Origin: Burkholderiales bacterium
GTDB taxonomy: Bacteria; Pseudomonadota; Gammaproteobacteria; Burkholderiales; Casimicrobiaceae
Reading direction: 5' to 3'
Assembly: GCA_015075645.1 (NCBI GenBank)
Contig: JABTUF010000006.1
Location: 186,001 to 250,000, forward strand
Length of the DNA: 64,000 nt
The translations under genes and the position numbers were made by a program. Shown here piece after piece: positions 1 through 6,195 of the stretch (position 1 is the stretch's first letter; every line of letters starts with the position of its first letter). Under the pieces are notes generated by a model that was not told where the DNA came from, made no database searches, and worked only from the letters and a program-made list of their open reading frames with translations.

Positions 1-208
1 TGAGGCCGAGCATGTCGGCGGCCTGCGTCTGGTTCTGGCCCGCCCGCTCCATGATCGCGGCGATGAGTGCGCGCTCGACGTGCCCGATCACCATCGCGTA
101 GACGTTGTGCGCCGGCTCGCCGTCGAGGCGACGGAAATACTCGTCGAGCGAGCGCTCGACGCTGCGGCCGATGTCGTTGCTGCCGTTGAGCTTGACCTTG
201 CGATTCAC
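1..208 (-). CDS. fis: Fis-family DNA-binding protein, 3' end cut by window
   Basis: Partial gene. About 69 codons are visible, starting at a GTG whose complement is at 206-208. The translation contains the Fis core, with the segments RSLDEYFRRLDGE, NVYAMVIGHVERAL and NQTQAADMLGL; the last is the first half of the C-terminal helix-turn-helix. Fis is a small nucleoid-associated protein that bends DNA and tunes rRNA and growth-phase promoters. The start codon overlaps the dusB stop by four bases (GTGA), the classic dusB-fis arrangement, so the two are translationally coupled. The rest of the recognition helix lies outside the window. Confidence 0.9.
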   Translation of the reverse strand, partial: MNRKVKLNGSNDIGRSVERSLDEYFRRLDGEPAHNVYAMVIGHVERALIAAIMERAGQNQTQAADMLGL

Positions 209-1284
209 GCGGCGAGGGCCTCCCCTGCCCGATGCCTCGAGGATTCGCGCGACAGCGGCGCGCGATCCATGACGGCGGCCTCTGCGGGTCCGCTCGCCTC
301 CTGCAGGCGCTCGCCGTGGCGGGCGAGCACCTCGAACCAGCGCTCGACCGCGTCGAACTGCGCGAACGTCGTCTCGCACAGGTTCATCGCACGGCGGAAC
401 GCCTCGCCGCCCGGCAGCCCTTCCGCGTACCAGCCGAGATGCTTGCGCGCGGTGCGCACGCCCGCCTCCGGTCCGTGGAACGCGTGGTGATCGTGCAGGT
501 GTCCGACCACCAGGTCATGGAATTCGCTCACGAGCGGCGGGAGCAGATGCCTGCCGGTCGCGAGGAAATGCGCGATCTCGCGGAAGATCCAGGGCCGGCC
601 CTGCGCGGCGCGCCCGATCATCAGGCCGTCGGCGCCGGTGACGGCGAGCACCGCCCGCGCGCGCTCCGGCGAGTCGATGTCGCCGTTGGCGATTACCGGG
701 ATGCCCACCGAGCGCTTGACCGCGGCGATGGTCGCGTACTCGACCGCTCCGGTGAACGCGCACGCGCGCGTGCGGCCGTGCACCGAGAGCGCGGCGATGC
801 CGGCGCCCTCGGCGATGCGCGCGATGCGCACCGCGTTGCGGCGCTCGGGCGCGGGACCGGTGCGGAGCTTGAGCGTGACCGGCACGTCGACCGCCGCCAC
901 GACCGCCTCGAGGATCGCTGCGACGCGCGGCTCGTCGGACAGGAGCGCGGAGCCGGCGGCGACGTTGCACACCTTCTTCGCCGGACAGCCCATGTTGATG
1001 TCGATGATCTGCGCGCCGCGGTCGACGTTGTAGCGCGCGGCATCCGCCATCATCGCCGGATCCGCGCCCGCGATCTGCACCGCGATCGGCGCGGCCTCGC
1101 CCGCGTGATCGACGCGCCGCAGCGATTTCGCGGTCGCGCGGAGCGCGGGATTCGACGCGACCATCTCCGACACCGCGTAGCCGGCGCCCAGCCGCTTGCA
1201 GAGCTGGCGGAACGGCCGGTCGGTGACCCCCGCCATCGGCGCGACGGCGAGAGAGTTCGGCAGCGCGTAGGGACCGATGCGCAC
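205..1284 (-). CDS. dusB: tRNA-dihydrouridine synthase B
   Basis: FMN-dependent enzyme that reduces specific uridines in the tRNA D-loop to dihydrouridine. The 359-residue product starts at GTG with MRIGPYALPNSL and the DusB signature VAPMAGVTDRPFR. It continues with DINMGCPAKKVCN, containing the active-site cysteine, then VTLKLRTG, SVHGRTR and the FMN phosphate-binding stretch IANGDID...GLMIGRAAQGRPWIF. It is somewhat longer than the roughly 320 residues of E. coli DusB because of a C-terminal tail. It overlaps fis by four bases and lies downstream of the ubi monooxygenase after 129 bp. A TATAAT hexamer lies 36 bp before the start. Confidence 0.95.
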   Translation of the reverse strand: MRIGPYALPNSLAVAPMAGVTDRPFRQLCKRLGAGYAVSEMVASNPALRATAKSLRRVDHAGEAAPIAVQIAGADPAMMADAARYNVDRGAQIIDINMGCPAKKVCNVAAGSALLSDEPRVAAILEAVVAAVDVPVTLKLRTGPAPERRNAVRIARIAEGAGIAALSVHGRTRACAFTGAVEYATIAAVKRSVGIPVIANGDIDSPERARAVLAVTGADGLMIGRAAQGRPWIFREIAHFLATGRHLLPPLVSEFHDLVVGHLHDHHAFHGPEAGVRTARKHLGWYAEGLPGGEAFRRAMNLCETTFAQFDAVERWFEVLARHGERLQEASGPAEAAVMDRAPLSRESSRHRAGEALAA

Positions 1285-1320
1285 GAGGTTCGCGTTGACG
1301 GGGGTGTCGCGGGGACCGCG

Positions 1321-1326
1321 ATTATA
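1321..1326 (-). promoter_or_regulatory. -10-like hexamer upstream of dusB
   Basis: The minus strand reads TATAAT, 36 bp upstream of the dusB GTG, in the 129-bp gap to the ubi gene. No convincing -35 was seen at the expected spacing, so this is only a candidate promoter for dusB-fis. Confidence 0.35.
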
Positions 1327-1413
1327 CCGGCTTTGCCCGACGACCTCAGTCAGGAAATCGCTCGACGGTTCGAGGATCTCGACGAACGCGCGTTCGCGGA
1401 ATGCCGCGCCGCG

Positions 1414-2616
1414 TCAGGCGCCGAAGAGCATCCGTCGCGTGAACGCGCGCTTGAGCGGCGGCGCGGCATCCAGCAACGCGAGTCCGAGACCGCGCGGCCA
1501 GCGGACGAGCGGCGCTCCGGTGCCGAACAGGTGCACGAGCCCGTGCGTGAACGCGACGCCCGCCCAGCGGTCGGTCCGGCGGCGCGCCGCGTAGCCGTCG
1601 AGCGTCGCGCGCGAGCCCGGATCGTCGCCCGACGCCGAGAGGATCGTGCGGCGCAGTTCCCACGCGTCGCGCAGGCCGACGTTGAAGCCCTGTCCGGCGA
1701 CCGGATGGAGCGTCTGCGACGCGTTGCCGATCGCGACGATGCGCGCGGCGACCGGCGGGCGCGCCAGTTCGAGCACGAGCGGGAACGACTTCCGGGCGCG
1801 CACGCTCACGAAATCGGAGCGCCGCCCGCCGAAGTGCGCGGCGAAGCGCGCGACGAACGCCTCGTCCGGCAGGGCCAGCACCTCCTGCGCCGCGGCGGGT
1901 TCCAGCGTCCACACGAAGCCGTACCGGTCGCCTTCGGGCAGCAGCGCGATCGGCCCGTCGGGGGTGAAGCGCTCGTAGGCGAGTCCCGCGTGCGGCGCGC
2001 GCGTCTCGAGCTTGCCGATCACCGCCACCTGGCCGTAGTCGTGGCGCACGCGCTCGATGCCGGCCAAGCCCGCGCCGGTGCCGTCGGCCGCCACCGCGAG
2101 GCGCGCGCCGATCGGCTCGGCGCCTCCCGACGGGACGATGCTCGCGAGCGCGGACGTCGCGTCGATCCGGTCGACCGACACGCCGTAGCGGACTTCGACG
2201 CCGGAGCGCTCCAGCGCCGCATCGAGCGCGGCCTGCAGCGCCACGTAGGACACCACGTAGCCCAGCGCGGGCAATCCGACGTCGTTCGCGTCGAGCGTCG
2301 CCGAACCGAAGCCGCGCGACTGCGACACGTCGATCCGCACGATCGGCGTCACGGCGCCCGGGGTCGCCGCCAGCTCGGACCAGACCTCGAGCCGCTCGAG
2401 GATCAGCCGCGACCCATGCGACAGCGCGAGCGAGCGGTCGCCGCGCAGCGTCGCGCCCTGCGCGCGCGCGTCGAGCGCGACGACGCGAAGCCCGCTGTCG
2501 GCCAGCGCGAGCGCCAAGGTTGCGCCGACGGGGCCGGCACCGACGATGCAGAGGTCAGGAGTCAGTTGGCAGTCGACAGTTGGCAGTGGCGCCGCGGTCT
2601 CCGGTGGCGGCGCCAC
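1414..2616 (-). CDS. UbiH/UbiF/VisC-family FAD-dependent monooxygenase
   Basis: Flavin monooxygenase of the ubiquinone-ring hydroxylase family, probably acting on a ubiquinone precursor at the inner membrane. The N-terminal Rossmann motif is CIVGAGPVGATLALALADSG. The family signature AIGNASQTLHPVAGQGFNVGLRDAW, which binds FAD near the C-terminus, is intact, as is an ADGTGAG segment. From the GTG at 2616 the product is 400 residues, close to E. coli UbiH. The start is uncertain because the first 25 or so codons lie inside a heptad-repeat hairpin, and translation might begin at another non-ATG codon nearer the Rossmann fold. The pepP-ubiH order matches E. coli. Which ring position it hydroxylates cannot be told. 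Confidence 0.88.
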   Translation of the reverse strand: MAPPPETAAPLPTVDCQLTPDLCIVGAGPVGATLALALADSGLRVVALDARAQGATLRGDRSLALSHGSRLILERLEVWSELAATPGAVTPIVRIDVSQSRGFGSATLDANDVGLPALGYVVSYVALQAALDAALERSGVEVRYGVSVDRIDATSALASIVPSGGAEPIGARLAVAADGTGAGLAGIERVRHDYGQVAVIGKLETRAPHAGLAYERFTPDGPIALLPEGDRYGFVWTLEPAAAQEVLALPDEAFVARFAAHFGGRRSDFVSVRARKSFPLVLELARPPVAARIVAIGNASQTLHPVAGQGFNVGLRDAWELRRTILSASGDDPGSRATLDGYAARRRTDRWAGVAFTHGLVHLFGTGAPLVRWPRGLGLALLDAAPPLKRAFTRRMLFGA

Positions 2617-2647
2617 TGGCAACTGACAACTGTCAACTGTCAACTGC
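2553..2647. repeat. Inverted heptad repeat (GTCAGTT type) at the pepP/ubi junction
   Basis: The right arm has four seven-base units of the form CAACTGN (2620-2647). The left arm (about 2561-2590) carries degenerate copies of the complement (CAGTTGG, CAGTCGA, CAGTTGG). A short GC-rich centre lies between, so the block can fold into a hairpin. The pepP stop codon TGA and the whole 5' end of the ubi gene lie in the block. The same unit occurs at 46781-47048. Confidence 0.8.
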
Positions 2648-3977
2648 GGCGGCACGCCGCCTCCACCTCCGCGACCGTCTTCGGCGCGGCGGCGGTGAGG
2701 TTCTCGATCCCGTCGGCGGTGACGACGACGTCGTCCTCGATGCGCACACCGATGCCGGCGAACTCGTCGGGCACGCCGTCGCCGGGACGGATGTAGAGGC
2801 CCGGCTCGACGGTCAGCACCATGCCGGGCACGAGCTTCACCGACTCGCCCTTCTCCTGGTAGAGCCCGGCGTCGTGCACGTCCATGCCGAGCCAGTGCCC
2901 GGCGCGATGCATGTAGAAGCGCTTGTAGCTGCCGCTCTCGAGCGCGGCGTCGAGCGGTCCCTCGATCAGGCCGAGGTCGATCAGCCGCTCGGCGAGCACC
3001 CGCTCCGCGGCCTTGTGGTAGTCGTGGAACGGCACGCCCGGCCGCACCGCATCGAGACAGGCGAGCTGCGCCGCGAGCACGGCCTCGTAGACCGCCTTCT
3101 GCGGAGCGGTGAAACGCCCGTTCACCGGAAAGGTGCGCGTGATGTCGGAGGCGTAGCCGCGGTACTCGCAGCCGGCGTCGATCAGCAGGAGGTCGCCGTC
3201 GGCCATCTGCCGGTCGTTCTCGCGGTAGTGGAGCACGCACGCGTTCGGGCCGCTCGCCACGATCGACGGATAGGCGACCGACTGCGCGCCTTCCATCAGG
3301 AACTCGTGAACCAGTTCCGCCTCGACCTGGTACTCGTGCATCCCCGGCCGCGCGGCGGCCATCGCGCGCGCATGCGCCGACGACGAGATCGCGGCGGCGC
3401 GGCGCATCAGCGCGAGTTCATGCGCGTCCTTGACGAGGCGCATGCGATCGAGCGCGCCGCGCACGTCGACGAGTTCGTCGGGTGCGGCGACGCCGGTGCG
3501 CACGCGCGCGCGCACCTCGTTCAGCGTGCCCGCGACGCGGCGATCCCATTCCGCCGACATGCCGACCGGCGTGTAGAGCGCGGGCCGGTCGGCGACGAGG
3601 TCGGCGAGGCGCGTATCGAGTTCGGCGATCGGCCAGGCCTCGTCGAAGCCGAAGATCTCCTTCGCCGCATCGGGGCCGTAGCGGAAGCCGTCCCAGATCT
3701 CGCGCTCCTCGTTCTTCTCGCGGCAGAACAGCAGGTGCCGGTTGCCCTCGTTTCCCGCCACGAGCGCGACGACGGCCTCGGGTTCGGGAAAGCCCGACAG
3801 GTAGTAGAAGTAGCTGTCGTGGCGATACGGGTAGAGCGAGTCGCGGTTGCGCGGCGCTTCCGCGGACGTCGGCACGACCGCGAGGCCGCCGCCGGAGCGC
3901 GCGCGCATCTCGGCCATCAGCGCTTCGCGTCGACCGCGGTGGATCAGGTGGGCACTTTTCATGATGTCGATCGACAT
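2640..3977 (-). CDS. pepP: Xaa-Pro aminopeptidase (aminopeptidase P)
   Basis: Cytoplasmic dimanganese peptidase of the M24 family that removes N-terminal residues preceding proline. From ATG 3977 the product is 445 residues, as expected (E. coli 441); a second in-frame ATG lies at 3962. The N-terminal AMP_N domain includes YPYRHDSYFYYLSGFPEP. The metal ligands are visible in order: the two aspartates in LLIDAGCEYRGYASDITRTF, the histidine in HRAGHWLGMDVHD, and glutamates in LTVEPGLY and GIGVRIEDDV. The stop codon falls inside a heptad repeat. It is divergent from the cyclo-ligase gene and leads the pepP-ubi-dusB-fis group. Confidence 0.95.
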   Translation of the reverse strand: MSIDIMKSAHLIHRGRREALMAEMRARSGGGLAVVPTSAEAPRNRDSLYPYRHDSYFYYLSGFPEPEAVVALVAGNEGNRHLLFCREKNEEREIWDGFRYGPDAAKEIFGFDEAWPIAELDTRLADLVADRPALYTPVGMSAEWDRRVAGTLNEVRARVRTGVAAPDELVDVRGALDRMRLVKDAHELALMRRAAAISSSAHARAMAAARPGMHEYQVEAELVHEFLMEGAQSVAYPSIVASGPNACVLHYRENDRQMADGDLLLIDAGCEYRGYASDITRTFPVNGRFTAPQKAVYEAVLAAQLACLDAVRPGVPFHDYHKAAERVLAERLIDLGLIEGPLDAALESGSYKRFYMHRAGHWLGMDVHDAGLYQEKGESVKLVPGMVLTVEPGLYIRPGDGVPDEFAGIGVRIEDDVVVTADGIENLTAAAPKTVAEVEAACRRS

Positions 3978-4007
3978 GGCGCCACGGGGGCGGCGCGAGG
4001 GGCAGCC

Positions 4008-4013
4008 ATTATA
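4008..4013 (-). promoter_or_regulatory. -10-like hexamer upstream of pepP
   Basis: A perfect TATAAT on the minus strand, 30 bp before the pepP ATG, in the 99-bp divergent gap. No clear -35 is visible 16-18 bp further upstream. Confidence 0.45.
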
Positions 4014-4064
4014 GGGGCGTCGCGATGCCTCCGGGGTGCGACACCTCCGCCGCGAAGCCGCGAC

Positions 4065-4070
4065 TAGAAT
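4065..4070 (+). promoter_or_regulatory. -10-like hexamer 6 bp before the cyclo-ligase start
   Basis: TAGAAT ends six bases before the ATG at 4077, so transcription would begin at or beside the start codon. The same spacing occurs before proA, the DUF924 gene and the histidine kinase gene. Confidence 0.45.
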
Positions 4071-4076
4071 TCGCCC

Positions 4077-4703
4077 ATGCCGATCGACTCCCCCGACGCC
4101 CCGGTCGGCGCACCGCTGCGCGAGGCCAAGCAGGCGATGCGACTCGCGATGGTCGCCGCGCGCGATGCGCTCGATCCGACGTGGCGCGCGCGCGCCTCGG
4201 CGGAACTCGTCGAACGGATCGCGTCCCTGCCGACCTTCGCCCGCGCCCGCAGCGTGCTGCTGACCGCGCCGTTTCGCAGCGAATGGGATGCCGCGCCGCT
4301 GATCGAGCGGGCGCTCGCACACGGCAAGGATGTTTCGCTGCCGCGCGTGAACGAGCCCGAGCGGATGCTCGAGATCTGCCGGATCGAGGACCCCGCAACC
4401 GACATCGTGCCCGGCCACCGGGGGATCCCCGAGCCGTCCGGCCGCTGCATCGAGATCGTTCCGGCGTCGATCGACTGGGTGCTGGTCCCGGGCATCGCGT
4501 TCGACCCGACCGGCGCGAGACTGGGTTACGGCGGCGGCTACTACGATCGCCTCCTCCCGATCCTCGCAGCGGACGCGGCGCGGGTCGCCGGTGCGTTCTC
4601 GGTCCAGATCGTCGCGCGGGTGCCCTCGGCGCCGCACGACATCCGGATGGATACCGTGGTGAGCGAAGTCGGCGTCGTGGTCGACCGCTCGTGCGTGCGT
4701 TGA
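4077..4703 (+). CDS. 5-formyltetrahydrofolate cyclo-ligase
   Basis: Converts 5-formyl-THF to 5,10-methenyl-THF with ATP, returning folate to the one-carbon pool. The 208-residue product has the family pattern: an N-terminal arginine-rich helix, the segment SVLLTAPFRSEWD, and the diagnostic C-terminal motif VLVPGIAFDPTGARLGYGGGYYDR with its glycine-rich ATP-binding loop. It is the counterpart of ygfA, which also lies near pepP-ubiH in enterobacteria, but no zapA or 6S RNA was recognised here. The start is probably leaderless. The following MFS gene overlaps its 3' end. Confidence 0.92.
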   Translation: MPIDSPDAPVGAPLREAKQAMRLAMVAARDALDPTWRARASAELVERIASLPTFARARSVLLTAPFRSEWDAAPLIERALAHGKDVSLPRVNEPERMLEICRIEDPATDIVPGHRGIPEPSGRCIEIVPASIDWVLVPGIAFDPTGARLGYGGGYYDRLLPILAADAARVAGAFSVQIVARVPSAPHDIRMDTVVSEVGVVVDRSCVR

Positions 4704-5920
4704 ACACGCCGGCCCCGGCCGGGTCTGGAGCCTCCCCCGGCCTCGCGCTCGGCGCGACGCTCGCGATCCAGATCTACACGTCGCTCGCCGGCGCCGCCGC
4801 CGCGGTGCTGGCACCGGCCATCGCCGCGGACCTCGGCGTGCCGGCGCGCTGGATCGGCGCCTACGTCGGCCTCGTCTATGCCGGCGCGATGAGCGCGAGC
4901 CTCGTGTGCGGCGCCTGGATCGCGCGCCACGGCGCGATTCGCGTGTCGCAGGCGTGCGTGGCGTTGTGTGCGGGCGGCGTCGCGCTCACCGCGCTCGCGG
5001 GACCGGGCGGACTCGCGCTCGTCGCCTTCGCCGCGTTCGGGCTCGGACTGGGCTACGGCCCGATCACGCCGGCGTCCTCGCAGATCCTCGCGCGCACGAC
5101 GCCGCCGTCGCGCATGAGCCTCGTGTTCTCGATCAAGCAGACCGGCGTGCCGGCGGGAACCGCACTGGCAGGAGCAGCATTGCCGGCCGTCGCGCTCATG
5201 TGGGGCTGGCGCGCCGCGTTCGCCGCCGTCGCGATCATCGGCGCCGCGGTCATCCTCGCCGCCCAGCCGATCCGCCGCGGACTCGACACCGGGTTGCGAC
5301 GCGATGCCGACGTCGCGATCGGCCGCGCGTTCACCGCGGTCGCGCAACTGATGCGCGACGCGAGGATCGCGCCGCTGGTGTTGCTCTCGTTCGCCTACGC
5401 GGCCACCCAGGTGTCGCTCACGAGCTTCCTCGTCGTGCACCTGACCGGGGTGCTCGGCTGGTCGCTCGTCGGCGCGGGCTTCGCGCTGTCGGCCGGCACG
5501 GTCGGCGGCGTCGCCGGACGCATCGCATGGGGCGCATTGTCCGACCGCACCCACGCGCCGCGCGCGGTCCTGGGCGCGCTCGGCGTCGCGGCCGGACTCT
5601 GCGCCACGCTGCTTGCGTTCGCGACGGCCGGGTGGCCCGACCTCGCGGTCTACGCGATCGTCGTCGCATTCGGGGCCACCGCCATCGGCTGGAATGGCGT
5701 GATGCTGGCGGAAGTCGCCCGCCTGGCCCCGGCAGGCGAAGCCGCCTCCATCACCGGGACCGCCGGCGTCGTGACCTTCTCGGGCGTCGTGGTCGGGCCG
5801 ACGCTGTTCGCCGCGCTCTCCGCTGCGGCAGGCACCACGCGGGCCGGTTTCGCGGCGGCCGCCCTGCTGTCCGGCGTGTCCGGCGCCGTGATGCTGGTTC
5901 GGCGGCACGCTGGACGATAG
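4691..5920 (+). CDS. MFS transporter, substrate unknown
   Basis: Inner-membrane carrier of the major facilitator superfamily. Starting at the in-frame GTG at 4691 gives 409 residues (TTG at 4700 is an alternative). The sequence is a run of roughly twelve hydrophobic segments rich in Ala, Gly and Val. GAWIARHGAIR follows the third-helix region, and a loop near mid-protein contains RRGLDTGLRRDAD. It overlaps the cyclo-ligase gene by 13 bp, so the two are probably co-transcribed. The overall pattern (SQILARTTPPSRMSLVFSIKQTG) resembles cyanate/nitrate-porter-like or general drug/metabolite MFS proteins. No substrate can be assigned. Confidence 0.85.
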   Translation: MRALNTPAPAGSGASPGLALGATLAIQIYTSLAGAAAAVLAPAIAADLGVPARWIGAYVGLVYAGAMSASLVCGAWIARHGAIRVSQACVALCAGGVALTALAGPGGLALVAFAAFGLGLGYGPITPASSQILARTTPPSRMSLVFSIKQTGVPAGTALAGAALPAVALMWGWRAAFAAVAIIGAAVILAAQPIRRGLDTGLRRDADVAIGRAFTAVAQLMRDARIAPLVLLSFAYAATQVSLTSFLVVHLTGVLGWSLVGAGFALSAGTVGGVAGRIAWGALSDRTHAPRAVLGALGVAAGLCATLLAFATAGWPDLAVYAIVVAFGATAIGWNGVMLAEVARLAPAGEAASITGTAGVVTFSGVVVGPTLFAALSAAAGTTRAGFAAAALLSGVSGAVMLVRRHAGR

Positions 5921-5930
5921 GGCGAGGATC

Positions 5931-5947
5931 GCATTGTCAAACAATGC
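5931..5947. promoter_or_regulatory. Dyad upstream of aceE, GntR-type operator candidate
   Basis: GCATTGTCAAACAATGC is a perfect inverted repeat with seven-base arms and a three-base centre. Its core TTGTCAAACAA fits the TNGTNNNACNA pattern bound by FadR-subfamily GntR regulators. PdhR, which controls pyruvate dehydrogenase genes in enterobacteria, belongs to that subfamily. No regulator gene is present in this window. Confidence 0.5.
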
Positions 5948-6025
5948 GTTGCAGAACAGTGATTACTTACTTCCGACACCGGGGTCATCCAACTTCCCGG
6001 GGCGCGGTCGACGGCGCAAAATTTT

Positions 6026-6040
6026 TGGAAATGATTTCCA
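6026..6040. promoter_or_regulatory. Second perfect dyad upstream of aceE
   Basis: TGGAAATGATTTCCA is a perfect palindrome with seven-base arms around one base, in an A+T-rich patch that stands out from the surrounding DNA. It lies about 155 bp before the aceE start and may be an operator for a different regulator from the site at 5931. Confidence 0.45.
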
Positions 6041-6131
6041 TGATGTGGTAACGTTGCACCAGACGCAGAATCGGCGGCCGCCCGTCGTGTCGTCCGACGC
6101 AGCGCAGCAATACAGGTCCGCAAGACCTCCC

Positions 6132-6137
6132 TACAAT
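6132..6137 (+). promoter_or_regulatory. -10-like hexamer for the aceE operon
   Basis: TACAAT, 58 bp before the aceE ATG. The -35 region is weak, which fits a promoter needing activation or relief from repression. Confidence 0.35.
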
Positions 6138-6195
6138 CGGCTATCCCGCGCAGCACCCACGCCGTTTTCGCAAGGCACGCCGGAGTTTCGACACC

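Noticed and set aside
232..2796. Very long open frames antisense to dusB, ubi, aceE-aceF, the helicase and others
   Set aside because: They are arginine-, alanine- and histidine-rich shadow frames expected in GC-rich DNA; the opposite frames encode clear conserved proteins.
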